A stretch of DNA of 64,000 nucleotides, from positions 620,001 to 684,000 of the forward strand of contig NZ_OX366394.1 in the NCBI RefSeq assembly GCF_947251865.1, given 5' to 3'. The notes beneath the pieces are model-generated. The model saw only the letters and a program-made list of their open reading frames with translations, was not told where the DNA came from and did not search any database. The DNA comes from Wolbachia endosymbiont (group B) of Protocalliphora azurea. GTDB lineage: Bacteria; Pseudomonadota; Alphaproteobacteria; Rickettsiales; Anaplasmataceae. Position 1 is the first letter of the stretch. Each line of letters opens with the position of its first letter. The position numbers were made by a program, and so were the translations under genes. Of this stretch, positions 18,048 to 26,920 are shown one piece after another.

Positions 18048-19470
18048 AGAAGAAGATAATGCGAGTGACAAAACTAAAAATGATAGAAGCAATACTAAAC
18101 AGGGTGTGCCGAAAAAACCTATGACTGAACAACATAATGGTGTACACTCTGATAGTGAAAATCAAAAGTCATCTGTAGCAGAACAAAAAAAGGCAACTGC
18201 CTTAAAATATTCAATTGCTATTTTGTTATTGTGTACATCCGGTCCTGTAGCTGGAGTATGCACGTATTTTATCATTTCAGCAGTATTAAGTAGTGCTGCA
18301 GTGCCAGTTTCTTCTGCAGTTATTGCTTTTGTTTCTGCATCGGTTATGTTGAGCTTAGCTGCATATCTTATCTATTCATACCTTTCTGCAATAAACAGCG
18401 AGAAAGGAGTTGATCCTGGTAGAAAACAATCACAAGATTTACAGAAAGCAAAAGGACTTGAACATAGCAATACTCCTACACCATCATTTCCAGTAATGTC
18501 TGGAATACCCATTGTACCACTACTACCTCCACCACCTCCTCCATTGCCACAAAATGCTGCACCACTACCATCTCCGCCGCCTCCTCCTACAGCTTCCAAG
18601 TATACGGAGAAACCTAAGAATGGTGCACCGAAAAAGGCTAATGAATCTAAGCATGATCGTTCTGATCTGCTTGAACAGATAAGAAAAGGTGTTATTTTGA
18701 AGCCAGTTCCAAAGGATGGTTTAAAAATACCTCAAAAACAAGAGGAGGAAAGTGTTGCTGAAAAGCAAGAGAGCGACGTACAATCGCGAAACAAAGAAGT
18801 ACATCAAATAAGGAAAGTTGAAAATCAAAAAACTGACAAAGAGCAAAACAATAGTGAGAGTATTCAACAAGGAAATTATATGAATGAGGGTTTGAAAAGC
18901 AAAGTTCTAAAGCAAAGAAATAAAAGTGGTTTTCAAGATGAAGAGCTAGATTCCTTAGACAAACAAGATGATTCTCTTTGTAGTTTGGAAGAATCACTTA
19001 TAGAACCAAATAACACGTCCAATAAAGAGCTAAAGAAACCCGTAAAACCGCTAAACTTACCAATAGTATTAAAGAATATAATGTCCAGTGAAAATCCATT
19101 ACTAAATAGCCCTAGTAATAATTTATTGAGCAATAGTAGTAATGTATCTGATGATGAAGAGTGGGATACATCCCAAGATTCTATGTCTTTTCAGTGTGAT
19201 AATATAAAACAAGAGAAAATGAAGAATAGGGATAATTATCCATATTCAGCTTCTTCTTCAACAAAACCAGGTGAGGTAGAAGATTCATCAAATCCTCCTG
19301 TAGCCGAGATCATAAAGCAGCTTGATCAAAACAAAAATAAAGTCATTTCTTCCAAAGTAGACAACGGTATAAACACATCAAAACAGCAAGGTACCTTTGT
19401 TGATTCTGTTGAACTAAGCAAATTAACTACACAACGACCAATTCAGCCTGGTTTACTAAGGGTTCTTTAA
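17920..19470 (+). CDS. Membrane-anchored polyproline/WH2/acidic protein (candidate actin nucleation-promoting factor)
   Basis: Body of the gene that begins at 17718. The frame is open from 17920, but the first 40 residues are shifted reading of the N-terminal piece; native sequence resumes at about HKEEDNASDK. Order by residue in this frame: two hydrophobic segments (95-155); polyproline runs LLPPPPPPLP and PLPSPPPPPTA (201-224); a WH2-like actin-binding motif, RSDLLEQIRKGVILKPV (246-263, coding 18655-18711), very close to the RSDLL-x-x-IRxG-x-x-L pattern of WAVE and WASP proteins; a long polar stretch; a possible amphipathic helix (LPIVLKNIMSS); and an acidic tryptophan motif SDDEEWD (409-415), like the Arp2/3-binding end of WASP proteins. 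Inference: surface- or host-membrane-anchored actin nucleator, as with Rickettsia RickA. The upstream frameshift may have inactivated it or left a shorter product. Its last bases overlap metG. Confidence 0.7.
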   Translation: MQKIHYLRKYKKKIMWIAKMQMKEARIVLMLRIQKPEIALSHKEEDNASDKTKNDRSNTKQGVPKKPMTEQHNGVHSDSENQKSSVAEQKKATALKYSIAILLLCTSGPVAGVCTYFIISAVLSSAAVPVSSAVIAFVSASVMLSLAAYLIYSYLSAINSEKGVDPGRKQSQDLQKAKGLEHSNTPTPSFPVMSGIPIVPLLPPPPPPLPQNAAPLPSPPPPPTASKYTEKPKNGAPKKANESKHDRSDLLEQIRKGVILKPVPKDGLKIPQKQEEESVAEKQESDVQSRNKEVHQIRKVENQKTDKEQNNSESIQQGNYMNEGLKSKVLKQRNKSGFQDEELDSLDKQDDSLCSLEESLIEPNNTSNKELKKPVKPLNLPIVLKNIMSSENPLLNSPSNNLLSNSSNVSDDEEWDTSQDSMSFQCDNIKQEKMKNRDNYPYSASSSTKPGEVEDSSNPPVAEIIKQLDQNKNKVISSKVDNGINTSKQQGTFVDSVELSKLTTQRPIQPGLLRVL

Positions 19471-20996
19471 ATATCAAACCTCAAAAAAATCGGCGTAGGC
19501 TTAGGTAATGTAACACCTAAGCTTACACATGCGTTGCACAGAGATTTTAAATCACGTTGTTCTTTTGGAGTCTGTAATTGGTCAAGTATTATTTCTGCTG
19601 ACTTTGGAACAATTGGCTGCAATAAAATACCAATTATTCTGATATATTCGAGTAATTTATAAATCACTAAATTCATGCGCTCTCTATCGGTTTTACTGAG
19701 TGTCCAGGGTGCACTTTTATCTATGTAAGCATTGGCCTTGGAAGAGATATTGATAATCAGGAGTATAATCTGGTTAAATTCATACTTTGATAGATGATCC
19801 ATTACTTGATCAATTATGGCTTTGCAATTTTGTAAACTCTCATCATCTTTAAGCAAATTGCGATCGACCACTGGTACAACTCCAAAGCATTGCTTGTGCA
19901 GAAATGAAATTGTTCTTTGCACTAAATTGCCTATATTGTTTGCCAGCTCTGAGTTTATGCGGCTGATCATGTTCTTCTTACTGAAATTACCATCTTGACC
20001 GAAACTTGCTTCCCGAAGGAGAAAATAGCGTAGTTGATCAACACCAAACTCTTCTGCAAGATTAATTGGATCTATAACGTTACCAAGGGATTTGGATATT
20101 TTTTCCCCCTCGTTTAGCCACCAACCATGAACTGCAATTTGCTTTGGCAGTGGTAAATCTGCTGCAAGAAGAATAGCTGGCCAGTATACAGCGTGAAAAC
20201 GCAATATGTCTTTACCGATCACATGAATGTTGAAGGAGTTTGTCCAAAACTTCTTATATTCCTCATCTTCTATATTAGGAAAGCCTATTGACGTGAGATA
20301 GTTAGTGAGCGCATCTATCCAAACATAAATTACGTGCTTGTCATTCCCTGGTACTTTTATTCCCCAATTAAAACTAGTACGAGAAATCGAAAGGTTAGTA
20401 AGTCCTGATTTTACAAACGATACCACCTCGTTTTTTCTGCTCTCAGGAAAGATGAAATTCGGATGATTTTCGTATAACTCTAGTAATTTATTTTGCCAAC
20501 TTGACAAACGAAAAAAGTAGCTCTCTTCTTTTATCCACTGAACTTCAGCGCCTGTTGGTGCTCTGCCATCTATCAACTCTGATTCCTGATAAAACGCTTC
20601 GTCACGAACTGAATACCAACCTGAGTAAGAATCCAGATATATTTGCCCTCTCTCTTCAAGCCTATTCCATAGAGCTATAACTGCTTGTTCATGACGTTCT
20701 TCTGTGGTGCGGATAAAATCATCAGAATTAAAGTTCATTAGCTCAGCTAATTTTCTGAACGTAACACTTATTTCATCTGTAAATTCTTTTGGCTCTATTC
20801 CCTTTGTTTTAGCTGCTTTTTCAATTTTTTGTCCATGTTCATCTGTACCAGTAGTAAATTTGACGTTCTTTCCAGCTAATTTCATAAATCTAGCTGTAAC
20901 ATCACAGATAAGGGAAGTATATGCGTGGCCGATATGTGGCTTGTCGTTTACGTAATATATTGGCGTAGTGATGTAAAAGCTCTCAAATTGCTCCAT
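19467..20996 (-). CDS. metG: Methionyl-tRNA synthetase
   Basis: 509 residues, start ATG. Class I synthetase: HIGH box as HIGHAYTSL near residue 22, KMSKS box as KISKSLGNVIDP, YVWIDALTNYL in the connective region, and an alpha-helical anticodon-binding C-terminal domain. It lacks the extra C-terminal tRNA-binding domain found in some bacteria, as in other alphaproteobacteria. Stop codon overlaps the convergent gene by 4 bases. Confidence 0.97.
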   Translation of the reverse strand: MEQFESFYITTPIYYVNDKPHIGHAYTSLICDVTARFMKLAGKNVKFTTGTDEHGQKIEKAAKTKGIEPKEFTDEISVTFRKLAELMNFNSDDFIRTTEERHEQAVIALWNRLEERGQIYLDSYSGWYSVRDEAFYQESELIDGRAPTGAEVQWIKEESYFFRLSSWQNKLLELYENHPNFIFPESRKNEVVSFVKSGLTNLSISRTSFNWGIKVPGNDKHVIYVWIDALTNYLTSIGFPNIEDEEYKKFWTNSFNIHVIGKDILRFHAVYWPAILLAADLPLPKQIAVHGWWLNEGEKISKSLGNVIDPINLAEEFGVDQLRYFLLREASFGQDGNFSKKNMISRINSELANNIGNLVQRTISFLHKQCFGVVPVVDRNLLKDDESLQNCKAIIDQVMDHLSKYEFNQIILLIINISSKANAYIDKSAPWTLSKTDRERMNLVIYKLLEYIRIIGILLQPIVPKSAEIILDQLQTPKEQRDLKSLCNACVSLGVTLPKPTPIFLRFDI

Positions 20997-21122
20997 TTTG
21001 TACTAGTTTAAAGCTTTATCGTATCTGCACTAGTAATAAAAATCAATACATATCCTACCAGACAAGCAATCTGAAAATCCATTATACCGCTGCGCGTTGC
21101 AGCGGTATTCTCGATTAGTAAC

Positions 21123-22037
21123 TTATGGTTTAGCAGCACAACCTCCAAACTGTTGTGTCGCATTAGGATCACCAAATGCATACCCAGGTGTGCCATCATA
21201 AGAAGGAGCACTTGAAGCAGTATTAGGATCTTGAGGAGAGTAAGGAGGTGGTGGTTCAAGATTAGAAGAATCTCCCAAATCATATCCAGGTTCTGATTTA
21301 TGATAGTTAATTACCGCTTCTTCAGCCTTCTTAATATTTTCTGACTCTTTCTCATGTTTCATATGAAAAGCCACACCACCAGCAAAACATACAAGAGAAT
21401 TAATACCAAGAATGACTAAACCCCAAACTGGTAAGACTGGGTTAATAGCGCAACCTACCAAAGCTGCTAAAGAAATTGCACCAACTGCAAATTCTATATT
21501 TCTGAACATTTTAAGTTTATTATCCAGGTAATCTACCTTTTCTGATTTTCTAGCCGTTTTTTCGCTGCTGTTGTACCAAACACACATTAAAGCATGGAAA
21601 GCAACACACGTAACTACAGCTACTATCCCTAAAGCTAATAATTTCCTGTTGTCTTCTGCGTCTTTTTTCTTATCTTCTCTGCATGGCTGGTTACTGCTAC
21701 CGGAACCAAGGTTATTTATCACTGTAGTATGACCACTAAACAGGTTGCTAAGTAGTAAATAATCCCAAAAATCTAAACCTCTATTATTGTGTACATGTAC
21801 GTGTGTAACCTGAGGGCTTGTAGGTTGTTGCCTACTATCACGTCGATCACTTCCTATATTGTGTTCATTAGTTGGGTTATAGCGCCTAAATTCCTTATAC
21901 GCATTTTCAAAATTTTTATCACTCCAGTTCTCAATATTTTGCATACCACGAGAACGTAAAAATTCTTGAACATTCTTATCACTGCCATTTTCTTTTATAT
22001 AGGCAAGTGCGTACCTTTTTAAAACACTATCGCGCAT
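21123..22037 (-). CDS. Membrane protein with C-terminal PPPY motif
   Basis: 304 residues from the ATG at 22037, which has GAGGGG 8 bases upstream. The first 55 residues are an alpha-helical soluble part (KRYALAYIKENGS...). A His/Asn-rich linker follows (THVHVHNN), then three or so hydrophobic segments (residues about 140-230). The C-terminal tail is proline-rich and carries EPPPPYSPQ. PPxY binds WW domains, for example of NEDD4-type ubiquitin ligases, in eukaryotes and their viruses. No family recognised. A host-facing tail is inference. Confidence 0.65.
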   Translation of the reverse strand: MRDSVLKRYALAYIKENGSDKNVQEFLRSRGMQNIENWSDKNFENAYKEFRRYNPTNEHNIGSDRRDSRQQPTSPQVTHVHVHNNRGLDFWDYLLLSNLFSGHTTVINNLGSGSSNQPCREDKKKDAEDNRKLLALGIVAVVTCVAFHALMCVWYNSSEKTARKSEKVDYLDNKLKMFRNIEFAVGAISLAALVGCAINPVLPVWGLVILGINSLVCFAGGVAFHMKHEKESENIKKAEEAVINYHKSEPGYDLGDSSNLEPPPPYSPQDPNTASSAPSYDGTPGYAFGDPNATQQFGGCAAKP

Positions 22038-22120
22038 AGATATTCCCCTCAAATTAAGATTAAATTAATAAACAATTATTACTATAAATTATATAGAATA
22101 ATGTCTTCTTGTCAAGTTAG

Positions 22121-23524
22121 TCATAAACCAACCAATATTCTATCTACCAATTCTTTTACTGTCGGTATGCAACCATTTTTATAAAATGGGTCTTGCTTAA
22201 ATTTGTACACATTGTGCCCAGAAAACATGAGTTCATTTTCAACATTGCCGTCATGTACAATGTTTTGCAGTGTCTTTTGTATACAGAAACTCCGTGGATC
22301 TGGCTTTCGCCCTGTTGAATGGTCACCATGATCTTTCCAATTGCTAAACAGACAATGGCTCAAACATCCCATGCAATTAATTTGATCTTGTCTTATTTCC
22401 GCAAATTTGCCTGGCGTCACAAAAATAACAGTTGTATCTGGAGTTTTCATTACCTCTGTATACCCTGCTTTAATCCATGCATTTGCTAGCTCTTTGTCTT
22501 TTGCAGTGAGGTAAATCTTTCTACCTCTGCTACCCATTGCAAATTCATTATTAAACTCTCCACTCACATTTTCTGAAAATTTCATTTGACGTGAATTTCG
22601 TTCCTGTAGCTCATATATGAAGCTATTTCTTACTGCAGATGAGTAAAATCCTGTTGGACTAAATTTGTTTAAAAATACATCACCTTCTTCTAAAGTAAGT
22701 AACTTCTTTTTCCATTCTGTAGAAATCGGACTTTCTTTTGTTAAAAGTGGACGAGTGCCAAACTGAAAAGCTATTGGTCCGATTTGTAAATTGTCAAACC
22801 AATGTTCCCAATCCTTCAAATTCCACACTCCCCCCGCCATAACAATTGGCGTTTCAGAAAGACCGACCTCATTCATGAAAGATCTAAGCTCTGCAACTCT
22901 TTCAAATGGAGCCTGCGGTAATTCTGGGTCTTCACTATTACTGAGTCCATTGTGACCACCAGCAAGCCACGGATCCTCATATACTACTCCACCAAGTAAA
23001 AAAGAAGATATTTTTTGGTAAGCACGTTTCCACAACGCTTTAAAAGCGCGCGCCGATGAGATAATAGGGTAGTAATAAACTTGATATTTAGCTGCAATTT
23101 CTCCAAGCCTGTAAGGCATACCAGCACCGCAAGTGATGCCATGAACTAAACCTTTTGCTTTTTCTAATATGCCATGAAGGACTTGTTCTGCTGCTCCCAT
23201 TTCCCAAAGCACATTCATATGTATTCTTCCACGGCCCTTTGATATTTCATTCGCTATTTTTGCTTGACTAACTCCAGCCTCAATACTATACTTAATTAAT
23301 TCCTCATGCTTTTCATTTCTTGTTTTACCTCTATAAATCAGCGGCACCAACTCACCATTGTCATCAATAAGTTTAGCATTTGCACCAGAAAACGTACCAA
23401 CAGCATCTGCTGCAGCAAATGCTCCACTTGACCTTCCATCACTGACTGCAATGCCTTTGCCGCCCTCGATGATTGGCCATACTTCCTTCCCTGAAATTGC
23501 TATCTTTTTTATCTTATTTTTCAA
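22121..23524 (-). CDS. Nitronate monooxygenase / 2-nitropropane dioxygenase family flavoprotein
   Basis: 467 residues, start ATG. A TIM-barrel FMN enzyme: HGITCGAGMPYRLGEIA near residue 130, PIVMAGGVWN near 227 and IAFQFGTRPLLT near 252 follow the NMO/FabK barrel pattern, where the glycine-rich loops hold the FMN phosphate. It is longer than FabK (about 320), with a C-terminal extension containing a Cys cluster (NCMGCLSHCLF), possibly metal- or Fe-S-binding. Related long versions are found in Rickettsiales. True substrate unknown. Confidence 0.8.
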   Translation of the reverse strand: MKNKIKKIAISGKEVWPIIEGGKGIAVSDGRSSGAFAAADAVGTFSGANAKLIDDNGELVPLIYRGKTRNEKHEELIKYSIEAGVSQAKIANEISKGRGRIHMNVLWEMGAAEQVLHGILEKAKGLVHGITCGAGMPYRLGEIAAKYQVYYYPIISSARAFKALWKRAYQKISSFLLGGVVYEDPWLAGGHNGLSNSEDPELPQAPFERVAELRSFMNEVGLSETPIVMAGGVWNLKDWEHWFDNLQIGPIAFQFGTRPLLTKESPISTEWKKKLLTLEEGDVFLNKFSPTGFYSSAVRNSFIYELQERNSRQMKFSENVSGEFNNEFAMGSRGRKIYLTAKDKELANAWIKAGYTEVMKTPDTTVIFVTPGKFAEIRQDQINCMGCLSHCLFSNWKDHGDHSTGRKPDPRSFCIQKTLQNIVHDGNVENELMFSGHNVYKFKQDPFYKNGCIPTVKELVDRILVGL

Positions 23525-23659
23525 AATTTCCTCTTAATCTTTCACTCTATTTTACTTGATTGCTAAAAAAATAATAGCTTTTCTTTTAATGCACACAAAT
23601 TCAGTTTTAAGTAGACATAACAGCTACGACACATATTCTTTTTAAGAAGTCTTTGATAT

Positions 23660-24238
23660 ATGATAATAGGTCTAACAGGTGGAATTGCAGTCGGAAAGAG
23701 CTTTGTAGCCAATTGCTTTAAAGAATTTGGTGCCGCTTTGTTTGATGCTGACTCTGTCGTACACCAGCTTTATAAAGTGGACAAAAACATAATAAGTTAT
23801 GCAGAAGAAAAATTTCCTGGGGTAGTAGTAAATGGAAAAATTGATAGAACAGTATTGTCTAAATATTTTTTAGCACATGATGAAAATTGGAAGCAATTCC
23901 AGTCTTTAGTACATTCCGCTGTGCAAAATGAATTAGAATTTTTTATTGCTCATGAGAAAGAAAACAACAGAAAACTTCTAGTTCTAGACATTCCACTCCT
24001 GCTGGAAACGAGATTCCATTTGTATTGCGATTTTATTGTTTTTATCCATGCAGATAGCGTTGTGCAAGCTCAAAGGATTAGTGAGCGTAATATGGATAAA
24101 AAAAAGCTGGATCTAATGTCTAGTATTCAGCTCCCTATTGAAGAAAAAAAGCAAATGAGCGACTTTATCATCGATACCAGCGCAAATGTTCTTTCTCAAG
24201 TGAAAGATATAATAAACTCGTTAGACCTCAACACGTGA
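23660..24238 (+). CDS. coaE: Dephospho-CoA kinase
   Basis: 192 residues, ATG start. Last step of CoA synthesis. P-loop GLTGGIAVGKS at the N-terminus, then DADSVVHQLY with the conserved Asp and LLVLDIPLLLE. Its end overlaps the 3' end of the convergent rnd gene by 11 bases. Confidence 0.95.
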   Translation: MIIGLTGGIAVGKSFVANCFKEFGAALFDADSVVHQLYKVDKNIISYAEEKFPGVVVNGKIDRTVLSKYFLAHDENWKQFQSLVHSAVQNELEFFIAHEKENNRKLLVLDIPLLLETRFHLYCDFIVFIHADSVVQAQRISERNMDKKKLDLMSSIQLPIEEKKQMSDFIIDTSANVLSQVKDIINSLDLNT

Positions 24239-25412
24239 TACGGTTATTCTCCACAAGATTACTCCGAATTTTAGCTGTACTATCAGCAGATTTTACCATT
24301 AAAATTTCAAACCTTGAGCCTGCATTCAAAAACGATTCTACTGATCTGCCGAAAAAATCATATCTCCATCCCTTGAACAATTTATCTATCTTCCCAGATA
24401 TTGATCCAGCTAACTCATCTTTTGACGAAACTAACTTTCTCGATATGTTATTTTCCTTACATTTGCTCTCTAAAATAATCGAGAGTATATCAAAGACAGA
24501 TTTATCATAATTATCCGACAGAGTATAATTTTGCTGCACAAATTCCTTCTCATTCTCATTGAAAATATCTATAAATTCTAATAAATCTTCCTCTTTTATA
24601 TTTTTTGTGTTTCTCTTAAGGTCATCTAAAATGTCATCAATATGTTCCACGTTTTTTTCAATTAAACCAGTTATTACGGCATTATTGACTACCTTATTAC
24701 GATTTATATTGTAACGCTGTGCTAAGGTCTCTTGCCACTCACTAACTGCTTTAACAGTTAACATCAACCTTGGATTTGCTTCATAATTAAATTTAATCCT
24801 CTTCCATGCATCTTTTGGATTATGCAAATACTTATTAACATCAACTATTGATTCCATCTCTTCTTGAAACCAGCCTATCCTATTATTTTCTTCAAGTTTA
24901 TTGCACAATATTTGGTGTAGGTCATATAGGTGTATCACGTCATTTACTGCATAATCTAATTGATCCTCAGATAATGGCCGTTTTAACCAGTCTGAATTTT
25001 TAGCTTTAATTTTATCCAGCGCTACCCCCTGATATTGCTCTACTACTTTTGAATAACCAATAAAGTCGTGATAATAATGACAAAACATAGCAGCAACTTG
25101 GGTATCAAAAATGGGAGTAGGAACACATTTAAGCACGGTGAGTAAGGATTCTATGTCTTGCCGACAACTATGAAAAACTTTGGTTATTTCTCGATTCAGC
25201 ATTATTTTCTTAATAAGCGATAAGTCAATTCCCGGTACTAACACATCTACAATAAAACTCTTCTCTCCGTAAGAAATTTGAATTAGTGATAATCTAGGAT
25301 AGTAGGTTAAATTGTTTCTAATAAACTCTGTGTCCACTGCTATAAATTTTGGATCTTTTGCCATCAATTCTTCACATGCATTCTCCAGCTCCGATGTCGT
25401 ACTAATTAGCAT
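24228..25412 (-). CDS. rnd: Ribonuclease D
   Basis: 394 residues. A 3'-5' exoribonuclease for tRNA and small RNA 3'-end trimming. DEDD exonuclease motifs are visible: FIAVDTEFIRNNLTYYPRLSLIQI (ExoI), VFHSCRQDIESLL (ExoII) and LDYAVNDVIHLYDLH (ExoIII), followed by an HRDC domain (ERIKFNYEANPRL... to ITGLIEKN). Normal length. Confidence 0.95.
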   Translation of the reverse strand: MLISTTSELENACEELMAKDPKFIAVDTEFIRNNLTYYPRLSLIQISYGEKSFIVDVLVPGIDLSLIKKIMLNREITKVFHSCRQDIESLLTVLKCVPTPIFDTQVAAMFCHYYHDFIGYSKVVEQYQGVALDKIKAKNSDWLKRPLSEDQLDYAVNDVIHLYDLHQILCNKLEENNRIGWFQEEMESIVDVNKYLHNPKDAWKRIKFNYEANPRLMLTVKAVSEWQETLAQRYNINRNKVVNNAVITGLIEKNVEHIDDILDDLKRNTKNIKEEDLLEFIDIFNENEKEFVQQNYTLSDNYDKSVFDILSIILESKCKENNISRKLVSSKDELAGSISGKIDKLFKGWRYDFFGRSVESFLNAGSRFEILMVKSADSTAKIRSNLVENNRITC

Positions 25413-25496
25413 ATATTTTTTATTCAGTGGCTATATTTTACCACTTATATTGAATATTTACAATTGATTGAAATTGAGAACGCAACTGTATGATAA

Positions 25497-26816
25497 CTAA
25501 TCCTTCTGTAAATATACAGTTTTGCCAGACACAACGGTACGTATTACGCGCCCTTTCACTTTGCGTCCATCGAAAGGGGAATTTTTTGATTTACTAGCAA
25601 AGTTGTCAACTTTAATTTTCCATTCATGATCCAAATCAACTAAAATTAAGTCCGCTGCAAGGTTTTTCTGTATGCGGCCACGTGGCACATGTATGATATC
25701 TGCAGGCTTATATGTCAATTTTGCAAGCACATCAAGTAGACCCATTTGTCCACTGTGATATAGTTCAAGTGAAATGGGCAGCATTGTTTCAAGGCCAACA
25801 ATACCAAATGCAGCATTTTCAAGTGGCAAATCTTTAGAACTAAGATCATGCGGAGCATGATCGGTTGCAATACAATCAATCACACCTGTCTTTAAACCTT
25901 CAATCATAGCTAAACGATCTTCCTCTGTACGAAGTGGCGGATTCATTTTTGCGATTGCTCCATGTTGCTTTACTATATCTTCAGTTAAAGTAAAGTGATG
26001 AGGAGTTACTTCACATGTAACATTTAACCCCAAATCTTTTGCACGTTTAATAGCATCAAGTGAATCTTTTGAAGAGACATGTAAAATATGGTAGTGTACA
26101 TTTTCTATGTTCTTCATTAGCAGTATATCACGAGTTACCATAACCGATTCCGATGCACTCAAGATTCCCTTTACTCCCAATTCTTCAGAAATCTTACCCT
26201 CGTTAATTACGCCACCAGCAGATAGATTCAAATCCTCTGCGTGTTGAGCAATAGGAACACCAAGCATACTTGAATAAAGCAGTGCCTGTCTCATAATCAT
26301 TGGATTCATAACTGGCATACCATCATCGGTGAACCCAACTGCACCTGCTTCCTTTAAGAGTGCCATTTCAGTTAATTTTTCTTCCGAAGTGGTGATTTTA
26401 GCGTAAAATTCCACATTCACATGCGAAGTTTCAAATGCTCTATATTTCAAATACTGAGCCAAGACAACACTATCAATCGCTGGAACAGTGTTTGGCTGAC
26501 AAACTACAGTTGTAACGCCCCCTGCAGCTGCAGATTTGCTGCCTGTATGTATAGTTTCTTTATGCTCTTGACCTGGTTCACGAAAATGTACGTGAATGTC
26601 AATAAGGCCTGGCATTAGAACAAGCCCTTTACAGTCTATTATTTCATCAACTCCACTTGTTGAAAATAATGATTCGCCAAAATCAACAATTTTACCCCCT
26701 TCAGTCAATAATGAACCTTTTATATCAAGTTTAGTTTCCGGGTCAATAATACGAGCATTGGTATACGCAATTTTATAGCCTTCCTTTTGCCCTGTCTGCA
26801 ATAAATTCCAAATCAT
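25497..26816 (-). CDS. pyrC: Dihydroorotase (class I)
   Basis: 439 residues from the ATG at 26816; a TTG 51 bases upstream is in frame but less likely. Third step of pyrimidine synthesis. Metal-binding motif DIHVHFREPG near residue 60, GFTDDGMPV, ITCEVTPHHF and the ATDHAPH motif with the catalytic Asp are present. The class I (PyrC/AllB-like) layout fits Wolbachia, which keeps de novo pyrimidine synthesis. Confidence 0.95.
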   Translation of the reverse strand: MIWNLLQTGQKEGYKIAYTNARIIDPETKLDIKGSLLTEGGKIVDFGESLFSTSGVDEIIDCKGLVLMPGLIDIHVHFREPGQEHKETIHTGSKSAAAGGVTTVVCQPNTVPAIDSVVLAQYLKYRAFETSHVNVEFYAKITTSEEKLTEMALLKEAGAVGFTDDGMPVMNPMIMRQALLYSSMLGVPIAQHAEDLNLSAGGVINEGKISEELGVKGILSASESVMVTRDILLMKNIENVHYHILHVSSKDSLDAIKRAKDLGLNVTCEVTPHHFTLTEDIVKQHGAIAKMNPPLRTEEDRLAMIEGLKTGVIDCIATDHAPHDLSSKDLPLENAAFGIVGLETMLPISLELYHSGQMGLLDVLAKLTYKPADIIHVPRGRIQKNLAADLILVDLDHEWKIKVDNFASKSKNSPFDGRKVKGRVIRTVVSGKTVYLQKD

Positions 26817-26920
26817 ATTTGAGTATCGATTATAAAATAAATCTAAAGTTTTTTTAGTAAAATACAACCAAATTAAAGTGATGATATAAAACTAGCAATA
26901 AAGAATATTTAAATTAATAC

